Origin: Sporotomaculum syntrophicum
GTDB lineage: Bacteria; Bacillota; Desulfotomaculia; Desulfotomaculales; Desulfallaceae
Reading direction: 5' to 3'
Length of the DNA stretch: 58,655 bases
Assembly: GCF_009932395.1 (NCBI RefSeq)
Contig: NZ_LSRS01000005.1
Span: 330,245-388,899, forward strand
Part shown: piece by piece, positions 27,140 through 34,868 of the stretch
How positions within the stretch are numbered: the first letter of the stretch is position 1
Layout of the letters: every line of letters starts with the position of its first letter
Translations under genes and position numbers: made by a program
Notes under the pieces: model-generated
Told to the model about the DNA's origin: nothing
Database searches by the model: none
The model's input: only the letters and a program-made list of their open reading frames with translations

Positions 27140-28372
27140 TTGAAAGATTTAACTAGTTTTGTTGCAGGAGTTGATCAAAGGGCTGAAGAAATAATAAGTA
27201 GCTTAAAACCTATAGAATATGCAAATCATTGCAAAGTACTAGATGCTTTTAGAGAGATGCGGGTGAGTTCCTACCATCTTAAGGGTTCAACTGGTTACGG
27301 TTATGATGACGAAGGCAGGGAGATACTGGAAAAGGTATATGCCCGGGTTTTTGCCACCGAGGACGCTCTGGTGAGAGGGCAGATAGTGAGTGGTACCCAT
27401 GCTATTGCCTTATGCTTGTTTGGTGTGTTAAAGAACGGTGATACATTATTAACTGTGCAAGGCAAACCGTATGATACACTAGAGGAAATTATTGGTGCTC
27501 AACAGGCTGTCGAAGGTTCATTATGCAGCAAGGGGGTCAAATACCGGCAAGTAGAATTATTACCAAATGAACAGCTTGACTGGTCTAGTATTGAAGACGC
27601 GTTGCGTCAGCCTGTTAAAATGGTGCTGCTTCAGCGCTCATGCGGTTATAGTACCAGGCCTTCCTTAAATATGATTATGTTGGACAAGCTTTGCCGGTTT
27701 ATTAAGGAAAGGCAGCCGGATACCGTGATATTTGTAGACAATTGTTACGGTGAATTTGTGGAACAATCCGAACCAACTGAACACGGTGCTGATTTGATTG
27801 CCGGTTCGTTAATTAAAAATCCAGGAGGGGGCTTGGCTCCGACTGGAGGTTACGTTGCGGGCAAACAACATCTTGTCCATTTGGCCGCCAAGCGCTTAAC
27901 TGCTCCTGGTATCGCAGCCGATGTAGGGCCAACGTTAGAGTGGCAGCGTCAGTTTTATCAGGGGTTTTATATGGCTCCCCATACTGTTATGGAAGCATTG
28001 CGCGGTGCTATTTGGGGGGCATGTTTTTTTGAAGCTTTAGGCTATGAAGTTTATCCAAATCCGGAGACGCCCCGTACTGATATTATTCAGGCTATTAAGC
28101 TTGGTTCTGCGGAACTCTTACAGGCATTTTGCCGGGGTGTGCAGAATGCTTCGCCGGTGGATAGTCATGTAGTACCAGTCCCTGCTCCAATACCTGGTTA
28201 TTCACATCAAGTCATCATGGCCGCTGGAACTTTTATACAAGGTGCTTCGTTAGAGTTTACTGCAGATGCACCTTTGCGAGAACCGTATATAGCTTATTAC
28301 CAAGGTGGTCTTTCTTATCAATACACCAAAATAAGCTTAATAAAGGCGGCCGAGGAAATTTTACGGCGGTGA
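27140..28372 (+). CDS. PLP-dependent aluminium-resistance/methionine gamma-lyase family protein
   Basis: The 410-residue protein starts with TTG; AAGGAG lies about 13 bases upstream. SSYHLKGSTGYGYDDEGRE and the cofactor-site region ending ADLIAGSLIKNPGGGLAPTG identify the aluminium-resistance branch of the Cys/Met-metabolism PLP fold. The Schiff-base lysine is most likely K226. Members are annotated as methionine gamma-lyase-like, but the substrate is not settled. It lies seven bases before a LysR-type regulator on the same strand, so the two are probably co-transcribed. Confidence 0.82.
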   Translation: MKDLTSFVAGVDQRAEEIISSLKPIEYANHCKVLDAFREMRVSSYHLKGSTGYGYDDEGREILEKVYARVFATEDALVRGQIVSGTHAIALCLFGVLKNGDTLLTVQGKPYDTLEEIIGAQQAVEGSLCSKGVKYRQVELLPNEQLDWSSIEDALRQPVKMVLLQRSCGYSTRPSLNMIMLDKLCRFIKERQPDTVIFVDNCYGEFVEQSEPTEHGADLIAGSLIKNPGGGLAPTGGYVAGKQHLVHLAAKRLTAPGIAADVGPTLEWQRQFYQGFYMAPHTVMEALRGAIWGACFFEALGYEVYPNPETPRTDIIQAIKLGSAELLQAFCRGVQNASPVDSHVVPVPAPIPGYSHQVIMAAGTFIQGASLEFTADAPLREPYIAYYQGGLSYQYTKISLIKAAEEILRR

Positions 28373-28378
28373 TAAAGA

Positions 28379-29278
28379 ATGAATTTTAAACAGTTGGAAG
28401 CTTTTGTCCGGGTAGCCGAACTACAGAGTTTTACTAGGGCCGCCAGGCAATTATACATGAGTCAGCCTGCAATTAGCTTTCAGATTAAAGCTTTAGAGGA
28501 AGATCTCAGTGTCACTCTTTTGCAGCGAAGTGAAAGAAAAGTTGCCCTTACAGAGGCAGGAAGGTTACTTTATCCCGAGGCTAAGCAGATGTTGGGTCAT
28601 TATAATAAAATAAAAGCGGGACTAGATGCTCTGCGAGGATTAAAGGCTGGTCATATGGTTATTGGGGCAAGTACTATTCCAGGGGAATATCTTTTACCCA
28701 TCATTATCGGTGATTTTAGGAGCAAATATCCCGGAGTGCGGGTAAACCTGCGTATTGCTGGTAGTGGTGATGTGCTCAAGTGGTTACAGGAAAGAGACAT
28801 TGACCTGGGCGTAGTAGGTGCCTTGGGGCAGCAAGAAAATGTAGAGTTTACTAAATGGCTTGATGATGAATTGGTGCTGGTCGTTCCGCCAGGTCACCAC
28901 TGGTCCGGGAAGACCATTGATGTCTCTGAACTGGTTAATGAAAAGCTGATACTGCGGGAAGAAGGTTCCGGCACCCGAAAATCAATGTTTGATATTCTCG
29001 AAAAACATGGCATTTCTATTGATGACCTCAAGATTGAAATGGAGTTAGGCAGTACCAGGTCGGTAATGAGTGCTGTACAGGCCGGTATGGGCATAGCACT
29101 AGTCTCTAGTTGGGCAGCAGCAGATATTATTGAAGCTGGCAAAATGGGTAGAACCAAATTAAACGGTATTGACATGACCAGGAGTTTTTATTTGGCTAGA
29201 TACCATCCTGGTATTGCCAACTATGCTGCTGACGCATTCATGGATGTACTCAAAAAATACGATGTAGCTTGTAATTAA
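28379..29278 (+). CDS. LysR-family transcriptional regulator
   Basis: The protein has 299 residues. A winged helix-turn-helix occupies residues 1-60 (FTRAARQLYMSQPAISFQIKA), followed by a periplasmic-binding-protein-like effector domain from about 90 to 295. It resembles the CysL/YeiE branch. The gene follows the PLP enzyme directly, rather than being divergent as is usual for LysR targets, so its target is not evident; candidates are its own operon or the fumarase operon downstream. Confidence 0.88.
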   Translation: MNFKQLEAFVRVAELQSFTRAARQLYMSQPAISFQIKALEEDLSVTLLQRSERKVALTEAGRLLYPEAKQMLGHYNKIKAGLDALRGLKAGHMVIGASTIPGEYLLPIIIGDFRSKYPGVRVNLRIAGSGDVLKWLQERDIDLGVVGALGQQENVEFTKWLDDELVLVVPPGHHWSGKTIDVSELVNEKLILREEGSGTRKSMFDILEKHGISIDDLKIEMELGSTRSVMSAVQAGMGIALVSSWAAADIIEAGKMGRTKLNGIDMTRSFYLARYHPGIANYAADAFMDVLKKYDVACN

Positions 29279-29705
29279 TATATTTAAAAACTCTTTATTG
29301 CCTTTTAACATTAAGGAGTTTATTGATTTTATTAAGACTGTACCCAGTATTTAAACATCTTAACCAATACGGGCGACAGCCTGTTTTTTTTTCAGGATGC
29401 AGCCGAATTGTTGTTTTTGATATATATGCAAACTTTATCTTCAAGTCTGAGCAGGTAGTTATGGACAGTGAAAGCAATTTTAGCTAATATGTTTTTGCTA
29501 AAAGGATTTATTAACGTTATTATATAATGTGGGGTAATCAATTATATACGACGTAAAGCAAAGATTCAGACTTTTGTGAATAAAAAGTTTTACAAATTTA
29601 AGGAAAAGGATATATATTAAAGAATATTTGTGTTAAAATTTAACATAAATAGAATAACAAAGTGGGTTAAGTGTATTGTTATAGATATACAAGGGGGGAA
29701 ACACC
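29279..29705. other. Intergenic region before the fumarase operon
   Basis: There is no coding frame of note. CAGCCTG and CAGG around a run of eight T (about 29378-29395) may be a weak terminator for the LysR gene. The promoter of the fumarase operon is at the right. Confidence 0.4.
29628..29655 (+). promoter_or_regulatory. Fumarase-operon promoter with embedded palindrome
   Basis: TTGTGT and TAGAAT are 16 bases apart. The perfect palindrome TGTTAAA-A-TTTAACA (29631-29645) overlaps the -35 element and spacer, where a repressor would block RNA polymerase. It resembles clostridial Rex sites (TTGTTAA N4 TTAACAA), but the inner spacing is one base short. Confidence 0.4.
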
Positions 29706-30548
29706 ATTAAATCGATTGATGTTGCCGATATCTCACAGGCGGTTGCTAAACTTTGTATTGATGCTAATTATTTCCTTGATCAAGATGTGATAAGTGCTCT
29801 GCAAAAGGCGTATGAAGAAGAAATTTCTCTAACTGGTAAAGAGATTATCAAACAGATAATTGATAACGCAAATATTGCTGAGAAGGAAGAAGTCCCCATG
29901 TGCCAGGATACCGGGTTTACAGTGGTTTTTGTAGAACTTGGACAGGATGTTCATATTGAGGGAGGCTCCTTTGAAGATGCCATATATGAGGGTGTACGTA
30001 GGGGATATACCGAAGGTTACCTAAGAAAATCTATAGTAAGACACCCGTTAGATCGGGTTAATACTGGTGATAATACACCAGCAGTGGTATACTATAAATT
30101 AGTACCAGGTGATAAACTTAAAATAATGGTAGCCCCTAAAGGGGGTGGTAGTGAAAACATGAGTGCAATAAAAATGCTGAAGCCTGCTGAAGGGGTAGAA
30201 GGAGTTAAGCAATTTGTACTGGATACTGTACTGGCAGCCGGACCAAACCCATGCCCACCGATTATTGTTGGCGTTGGTATCGGCGGAACGTTTGAAAAAG
30301 CAGCCTTGTTGGCTAAGGAGTCATTATTACGGGCAGTTGGTAAACCAAACCCCAGTCCGGAATTGGCAGATTTGGAAAGGGAATTGCTGATTAGTATAAA
30401 TAAGCTGGGGATTGGGCCCCAAGGCTTGGGGGGACGTATTACAGCTCTAGCCGTACATGTGGAAGTTTTCCCTACCCACATTGCCAGCCTGCCAGTTGCG
30501 GTTAATATCAATTGCCATGCTAGCAGGCATAAAGAAATTATTTTATAA
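29706..30548 (+). CDS. Fumarate hydratase, class I alpha subunit, apparently starting with ATT
   Basis: Family members begin about 27 residues before the first standard start (GTG 29787). In frame upstream the sequence encodes KSIDVADISQAVAKLC and ANYFLDQDV, matching the expected N terminus. It is bounded by a TAG at 29682 with no ATG, GTG or TTG between. ATT 29706, seven bases after AAGGGGGG, is the only sensible start, giving 280 residues. The [4Fe-4S] cysteines lie in MCQDTG, NPCPPIIVG and NINCHASRH. With the beta subunit it interconverts fumarate and malate. The ATT could also be a sequencing error for ATG. Confidence 0.9.
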   Translation: MKSIDVADISQAVAKLCIDANYFLDQDVISALQKAYEEEISLTGKEIIKQIIDNANIAEKEEVPMCQDTGFTVVFVELGQDVHIEGGSFEDAIYEGVRRGYTEGYLRKSIVRHPLDRVNTGDNTPAVVYYKLVPGDKLKIMVAPKGGGSENMSAIKMLKPAEGVEGVKQFVLDTVLAAGPNPCPPIIVGVGIGGTFEKAALLAKESLLRAVGKPNPSPELADLERELLISINKLGIGPQGLGGRITALAVHVEVFPTHIASLPVAVNINCHASRHKEIIL

Positions 30549-30565
30549 GGCGGTGGGGTGAAAAT

Positions 30566-31141
30566 ATGTTAGAAAATATATCCATGACTCCCATTAGACT
30601 GAAGACCCCTGTCACCGATGATATTATTAAACAACTCCGGATTGGTCAAAAGGTTCTAATTAATGGTTTTTTATATACTGGCCGTGATGCAGCGCACGCA
30701 AAGCTGGTTGCATTAATTGATAATGGCCAGGATTTGCCAATAACTTTGAATGGGCAGATTATTTATTATGCAGGGCCATCTCCAGCCAAGCCCGGTAGAA
30801 TTATCGGATCAGTCGGTCCCACCACGAGTGGGAGGATGGATTTATATGCTCCAAAGTTAATTGCGCTGGGGTTAAAAGGCATGGTGGGCAAGGGTAAGCG
30901 GTCACCCGAGGTGATCAAGGCAATAAAACAGTATAATTCGGTATATTTTGCTGCTGTTGGCGGAGCGGCTGCCCTTATCAGTAAAACGGTCAAGCAATGT
31001 GAAGTAGTTGCTTACCCGGAATTGGGTCCGGAGGCGATTTATCGGTTGGCAGTCGAAGATTTTCCCGTGATTGTTGTTAATGACACGCAAGGTGGAGATT
31101 TATACGAAGAAGGTATTAAAATGTATGCTGCGACCAGTTAA
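30566..31141 (+). CDS. Fumarate hydratase, class I beta subunit
   Basis: The 191-residue protein starts with ATG behind GGTGGGGTG, 17 bases after the alpha gene. TGRDAAHAKLV, GPSPAKPG, VGPTTSGRMD and EAIYRLAVEDFPVIVVND are typical of the TtdB/FumB-C-terminal fold. It forms the iron-sulfur fumarase with the alpha subunit. A tartrate dehydratase is the main alternative; the carboxyltransferase context favours fumarase in a succinate/propionate route. Confidence 0.92.
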   Translation: MLENISMTPIRLKTPVTDDIIKQLRIGQKVLINGFLYTGRDAAHAKLVALIDNGQDLPITLNGQIIYYAGPSPAKPGRIIGSVGPTTSGRMDLYAPKLIALGLKGMVGKGKRSPEVIKAIKQYNSVYFAAVGGAAALISKTVKQCEVVAYPELGPEAIYRLAVEDFPVIVVNDTQGGDLYEEGIKMYAATS

Positions 31142-31163
31142 TTGAAGGGTTGGGAGGATGGCT

Positions 31164-31308
31164 GTGAAATGGTTTGAGTATATAGGCAAAGTTCTATTCA
31201 ATACCATTGACATCCATGTACCCCAAGCTAGGACGGTGGCTATCGGATGTGGCAGCTAAAATGATACAGGGTATGGGCGACCATATAGAGAAAGAGGCTG
31301 ACAAGTAA
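31164..31308 (+). pseudogene. Small frameshifted gene between fumarase and carboxyltransferase
   Basis: GGGAGG precedes GTG 31164, which opens MKWFEYIGKVLFN before drifting to a stop at 31257. The overlapping next frame encodes YPKLGRWLSDVAAKMIQGMG and then DHIEKEADK, ending at 31308. The two halves look like one protein of about 48 residues split by a frameshift near 31200-31215. They could also be two tiny genes. I recognise no family. The remaining bases to 31519 show nothing clear. Confidence 0.4.
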
Positions 31309-31519
31309 ACCAGTGGTATTTATATTGCAAGTAAAAGTGCTCCGCCAGGAAAATGCTTGGGACATGCTGGTGCGCTATTGAAAGATTGGTCATAAGTAAT
31401 AGAAAAAAGAAAAACCAGTATGACGTTAGTGCCACAAAAAATTCTTTATGCATTCTGAATTCAAACTGGTGGCCTGCTGGTTTTGATTGTATGAAGCGAT
31501 TTGAGGGGGTTTGCTAAGT

Positions 31520-33043
31520 ATGAGTATGCAGGACAGACTTGAACAACTACAGGTACTGAGGGCTAAAGTGCAGTCCGGCGGTGGTGAAAAAAAGATTGCC
31601 AAACATCACGTGTCAGGTAAAAAAACAGCTAGAGAAAGAATAGATTATCTTTTTGATCCCGGCACTTTCAGGGAAATTGATGTTTATGTCGGGGATGTAA
31701 CTAATAACCCAAGTGAAGGTGTTGTCACCGGATATGGGCAGATAAATGGCCGAAAGGTATACATTTATGCTCAGGACTTTACGGTAAACGGTGGTTCGCT
31801 AGGCGTAATCCATGCTAAAAAGATATGTAATGTGATGGATTTAGCCTTGAAGATGGGTGCCCCGATAATTGGTTTAAATGATTCTGGAGGGGCACGTATC
31901 CAAGAGGGTGTGGAAGCTTTAAATGGATATGGGGAAATATTTTTTCGCAATACGATAGCTTCAGGGGTCATCCCGCAATTATCCGTTATTATGGGACCCT
32001 GCGCTGGTGGGGCAGTTTATTCACCTGCGCTAACTGATTTTATATTTATGGTTGATGGCACTTCGCAAATGTTTATCACCGGTCCGCAGGTGATAAAGGC
32101 TGTAACTAAGGAAGAAGTATCTATGGAACAGTTGGGCGGAGCCCTAACCCATAACAAAACCAGCGGAGTGGCTCACTTTATGGGTGAGGATGAAGAACAC
32201 TGCTTGGATATGGTTAAACAACTGTTGAGTTTTTTGCCGTCTAACAACCTGGAGGAAGCGCCTTGTTATGCTGTCAGGGAACCGGAAATGGATAGCGAAG
32301 AACTGCTTGATATTGTACCGGACAAACCCCAGAAACCATATGATGTGAAGAAAATTATTACTGCCATCGTTGATGGCAGTGAATTCATGGAAGTACTACC
32401 GGTATACGCCAGAAATGCAGTCGTTGGCTTTGCTAGAATATATGGTCAGTCTGTGGGTATTATTGCTAACCAGCCGAGTTTTATGGCCGGCTCTTTGGAT
32501 ATCAATGCATCAGATAAAATAAGCCGTTTTATCCGGTTCTGTGATGCTTTTAATATCCCCCTGGTTACGTTTATGGATGTGCCGGGGTTCTTACCTGGAA
32601 CAGCCCAGGAATTTGGCGGCATAATCAGGCATGGTGCTAAGGTGCTCTATGCCTATTCTGAAGCTACTGTGCCCAAAATTACCGTTATATTACGCAAGGC
32701 TTATGGTGGAGCATATATTGCCATGTGCAGCAGTTCTTTGCGAGCTGATATTGTTTATGCTTGGCCTACTGCTGAAATTGCGGTTATGGGACCTGAGGGT
32801 GCGGTTAATATTGTTAAGCGTGATGAAATTGCTAACGCCTTAGATCCGGAAACGGAAAGAGAACGTTTAGTGCAAGAGTACAGGGACAATTTTGCTAACC
32901 CATACGTGGCCAGTTCTCAGGGTTATGTGTGTGAGGTTATTGACCCGCGGGATACCAGGGTTAAGATTATCGACGCCCTGGATGCGCTGAGTAGCAAGCG
33001 GGAAATTCGGCCCCGAAAAAAACATGGCAATATACCCGTGTAG
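31520..33043 (+). CDS. Acyl-CoA carboxyltransferase (methylmalonyl-CoA/propionyl-CoA type)
   Basis: I choose ATG 31520 (507 residues), spaced about ten bases from GAGGGGG; the TTG at 31511 is too close. The two crotonase-fold halves are complete, with GGSLGVIHAKKI, NDSGGARIQEGVEAL, GPCAGGAVYSPALTDF, DVPGFLPGTAQEFGG and KAYGGAYIAMCS. Such subunits transfer carboxyl between biotin and propionyl/methylmalonyl-CoA, either in a sodium-pumping decarboxylase or in a transcarboxylase. The biotin carrier lies 0.8 kb downstream. Next to fumarase this suggests part of the methylmalonyl-CoA pathway; the mutase, epimerase and a second transferase are not in the window. Confidence 0.9.
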   Translation: MSMQDRLEQLQVLRAKVQSGGGEKKIAKHHVSGKKTARERIDYLFDPGTFREIDVYVGDVTNNPSEGVVTGYGQINGRKVYIYAQDFTVNGGSLGVIHAKKICNVMDLALKMGAPIIGLNDSGGARIQEGVEALNGYGEIFFRNTIASGVIPQLSVIMGPCAGGAVYSPALTDFIFMVDGTSQMFITGPQVIKAVTKEEVSMEQLGGALTHNKTSGVAHFMGEDEEHCLDMVKQLLSFLPSNNLEEAPCYAVREPEMDSEELLDIVPDKPQKPYDVKKIITAIVDGSEFMEVLPVYARNAVVGFARIYGQSVGIIANQPSFMAGSLDINASDKISRFIRFCDAFNIPLVTFMDVPGFLPGTAQEFGGIIRHGAKVLYAYSEATVPKITVILRKAYGGAYIAMCSSSLRADIVYAWPTAEIAVMGPEGAVNIVKRDEIANALDPETERERLVQEYRDNFANPYVASSQGYVCEVIDPRDTRVKIIDALDALSSKREIRPRKKHGNIPV

Positions 33044-33120
33044 AGGGCTAGGAGCAACCTTTTTCAAAAGGGGAATAGAGCAACAACGTAACAACGTTGG
33101 TTAAGTGGAGGGACTAGAAA

Positions 33121-33318
33121 ATGGGAGCAAGGTTAGAGAATGGTACCAAGCTTTCAGTTGAACCCAAGACTGCGGCAGTTATTACTGCTGCACTGGCGGT
33201 GGGTGGATATTTAAATCCTGGTGACCGGGTAGTGGGAATTAAAAAAAATGGTCAGATGGATCCTTGGAAATATCAAGGTATGATTGAAATAATGACGGGC
33301 AGGGATAGCCTTAAATAA
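33121..33318 (+). CDS. Small protein between carboxyltransferase and biotin carrier
   Basis: The 65-residue protein starts with ATG after GTGGAGGG. It has a mildly hydrophobic central stretch (TAAVITAALAVGGYLNPGD) and a basic, Trp-containing tail. In decarboxylase operons this position is often taken by a small membrane subunit (OadG/MmdD), but the typical strong N-terminal membrane helix is missing here, so I leave the function open. Good ribosome site and operon position make it a likely real gene. Confidence 0.6.
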   Translation: MGARLENGTKLSVEPKTAAVITAALAVGGYLNPGDRVVGIKKNGQMDPWKYQGMIEIMTGRDSLK

Positions 33319-33832
33319 CAAGGGGTTGCTGCTAAAGCTGAGATTGACTGGCCTGATAGCTTTTGCAGTTCCATTTCTCAATGCTGGGGAGGTAATAAAA
33401 GTCTGAAATAAGTTGTCCGGAATTATTGTAACGTAACGAGCATAGCAAAAAAGCCATCCAATGATGACTTAAAAAGAAATTATGGGTTACTTTTTCTCTC
33501 CGGCACTTTCGTTATTCGTAGTTGTAACCCCTTTATTAGTAGAGGTAATACAAGCAACAACAAAAGTTTTATGGACATCAATGCCAAAACAAATTGGTTA
33601 ACGATTTTTTAAGCTATAGAGAAAATTCCTTTCATAAAATTACGGGGATAGACAGCATTGACTGATTGCCTGGTTTTAAACGATTAATGTTTATACAAAG
33701 ATAATTCTTCGTGCTCGAAGTCACACATTTGTGCTTGGAAAGGCAATCTACACATATATACCAATGCTGAAGAAGCCAACACATTTCATAACATTTTGTG
33801 CCTTGAGCGAGGCGAAAGGAATGGGTATATAA
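33319..33832. other. Gap in the carboxylase operon with one possible micro-ORF
   Basis: These 514 bases separate the small protein from the biotin carrier, unusually long for an operon. A 39-codon frame (33482-33601, ATG) encodes a hydrophobic segment (FSPALSLFVVVTPLLVEVI) with only a weak AAAAAG site. It could be a remnant of a small membrane subunit. Nothing else is recognised. Confidence 0.3.
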
Positions 33833-34186
33833 ATGAAAAAATTTAAGATTGTTGTCAACGGGGAAACCTTTGAGGTGGAAGTAGAAGAGTTAACTACCAC
33901 ATTACCCACACAAACCAAAGTAGTTGCACAAGCTGTTACTAAGAAAGGCAAAACTTATTCGACGGTGCACGGGCTGAATAATGTGACAGCCCCCTTGCCT
34001 GGCAATGTCAATGAAATCAAAGTATCTGTTGGCGACCAGGTTAATGTTGGTGATGTACTGATTATTTTAGAGGCTATGAAAATGGAAAATGAAATTACCG
34101 CTCCTATCGCTGGTATGATAAAAGAATTGCTTGTGAAAAAAGGACAGGTAGTACAAAGTGATGAATTGTTAATAGTAATAGAATAA
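33833..34186 (+). CDS. Biotin carboxyl carrier protein
   Basis: The 117-residue protein has an N-terminal strand-rich segment, a short Thr/Val-rich linker and a C-terminal biotinyl domain (about 50-117). The biotinylation site is K83 in EAMKMENE, and PLPGNVNEIKVSVGDQV precedes it as usual. It carries carboxybiotin for the carboxyltransferase upstream, resembling the 1.3S subunit of transcarboxylase or the gamma subunit of sodium-pump decarboxylases. A terminator follows. Confidence 0.92.
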   Translation: MKKFKIVVNGETFEVEVEELTTTLPTQTKVVAQAVTKKGKTYSTVHGLNNVTAPLPGNVNEIKVSVGDQVNVGDVLIILEAMKMENEITAPIAGMIKELLVKKGQVVQSDELLIVIE

Positions 34187-34245
34187 TAACTTAGGTTTTT
34201 GATTGTTGGCCGATGGCCAGCAATGGACTACTGTGAAGTGAAACT

Positions 34246-34280
34246 AAAACACAAGCCTATTTTTAGGACTTGTGTTTTTT
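34246..34280 (+). terminator. Intrinsic terminator after the biotin carrier gene
   Basis: AAAACACAAGCC pairs with GG-A-CTTGTGTTTT around a T-rich loop, ending in TTTTTT. Confidence 0.85.
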
Positions 34281-34801
34281 AGTTTGTATTTAAGACAGTT
34301 GAGCAAGGATTTTGTTTTGGTACGAACCTAATATACAGTTATTAGAATAAATTCTGATAGCGATGGCCTGTTGAGTATCTCTGCATCAGAACAGTTTGTA
34401 AAAAGAAGTGGTTGTCTGATGGATGTTATACAAATACAATACATCAAACTTCCGATAATAAGTATTATGTAAACTTAAATAGCGAACACAGAACCCCACC
34501 TGTATTTATCTTATTCATTTTGCAGTTCTTGAGCGTTTGAGAGTTAGCCCGGTGCTGTAAGTCTATGCTAAGCACAACTTTGAGTACGGCTTTGACATTA
34601 TGCTGTGCTTATATATGTACTAACCCCATACTCGAATGACCGGAATAGCCTAAGTCTAGAATAAATTGAAAATGCATCAATGGTTAGTCGGCCTTGCAAG
34701 GTAAATTAAAAAGGTAAATTAAATTTGATAAAATATGGTTTCCATTTATTTAATGATGGAAACCATAGATTTAATGCATTACGTTTTATGCGATTGTCAA
34801 G
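34281..34801. other. Non-coding stretch left of the ISL3 element
   Basis: There is no convincing gene. It holds an 8-base inverted repeat (TAAGCACA / TGTGCTTA, about 34572-34613), a short direct repeat GGTAAATTAAA (about 34700 and 34713) and the hairpin at 34734-34767. Confidence 0.4.
34734..34767. repeat. Perfect 12-base inverted repeat near the ISL3 insertion
   Basis: TATGGTTTCCAT (34734-34745) and ATGGAAACCATA (34756-34767) flank a 10-base AT loop. No T-run follows. Hairpin or operator; unassigned. Confidence 0.6.
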
Positions 34802-34809
34802 AGAATTGT
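34802..34809. repeat. Left target-site duplication of the ISL3 element
   Basis: AGAATTGT directly abuts the left terminal repeat and recurs at 37465-37472. Confidence 0.85.
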
Positions 34810-34868
34810 GGTTCTTCCGCACTTTTGATGCTAATTAGCAATGCTTGTAATACAAGTTATTTTCAGGT

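Noticed and set aside
31256-31453. 65-codon minus-strand frame upstream of the carboxyltransferase
   Set aside because: No ribosome site, opposite to the operon direction, overlaps the small frameshifted gene.
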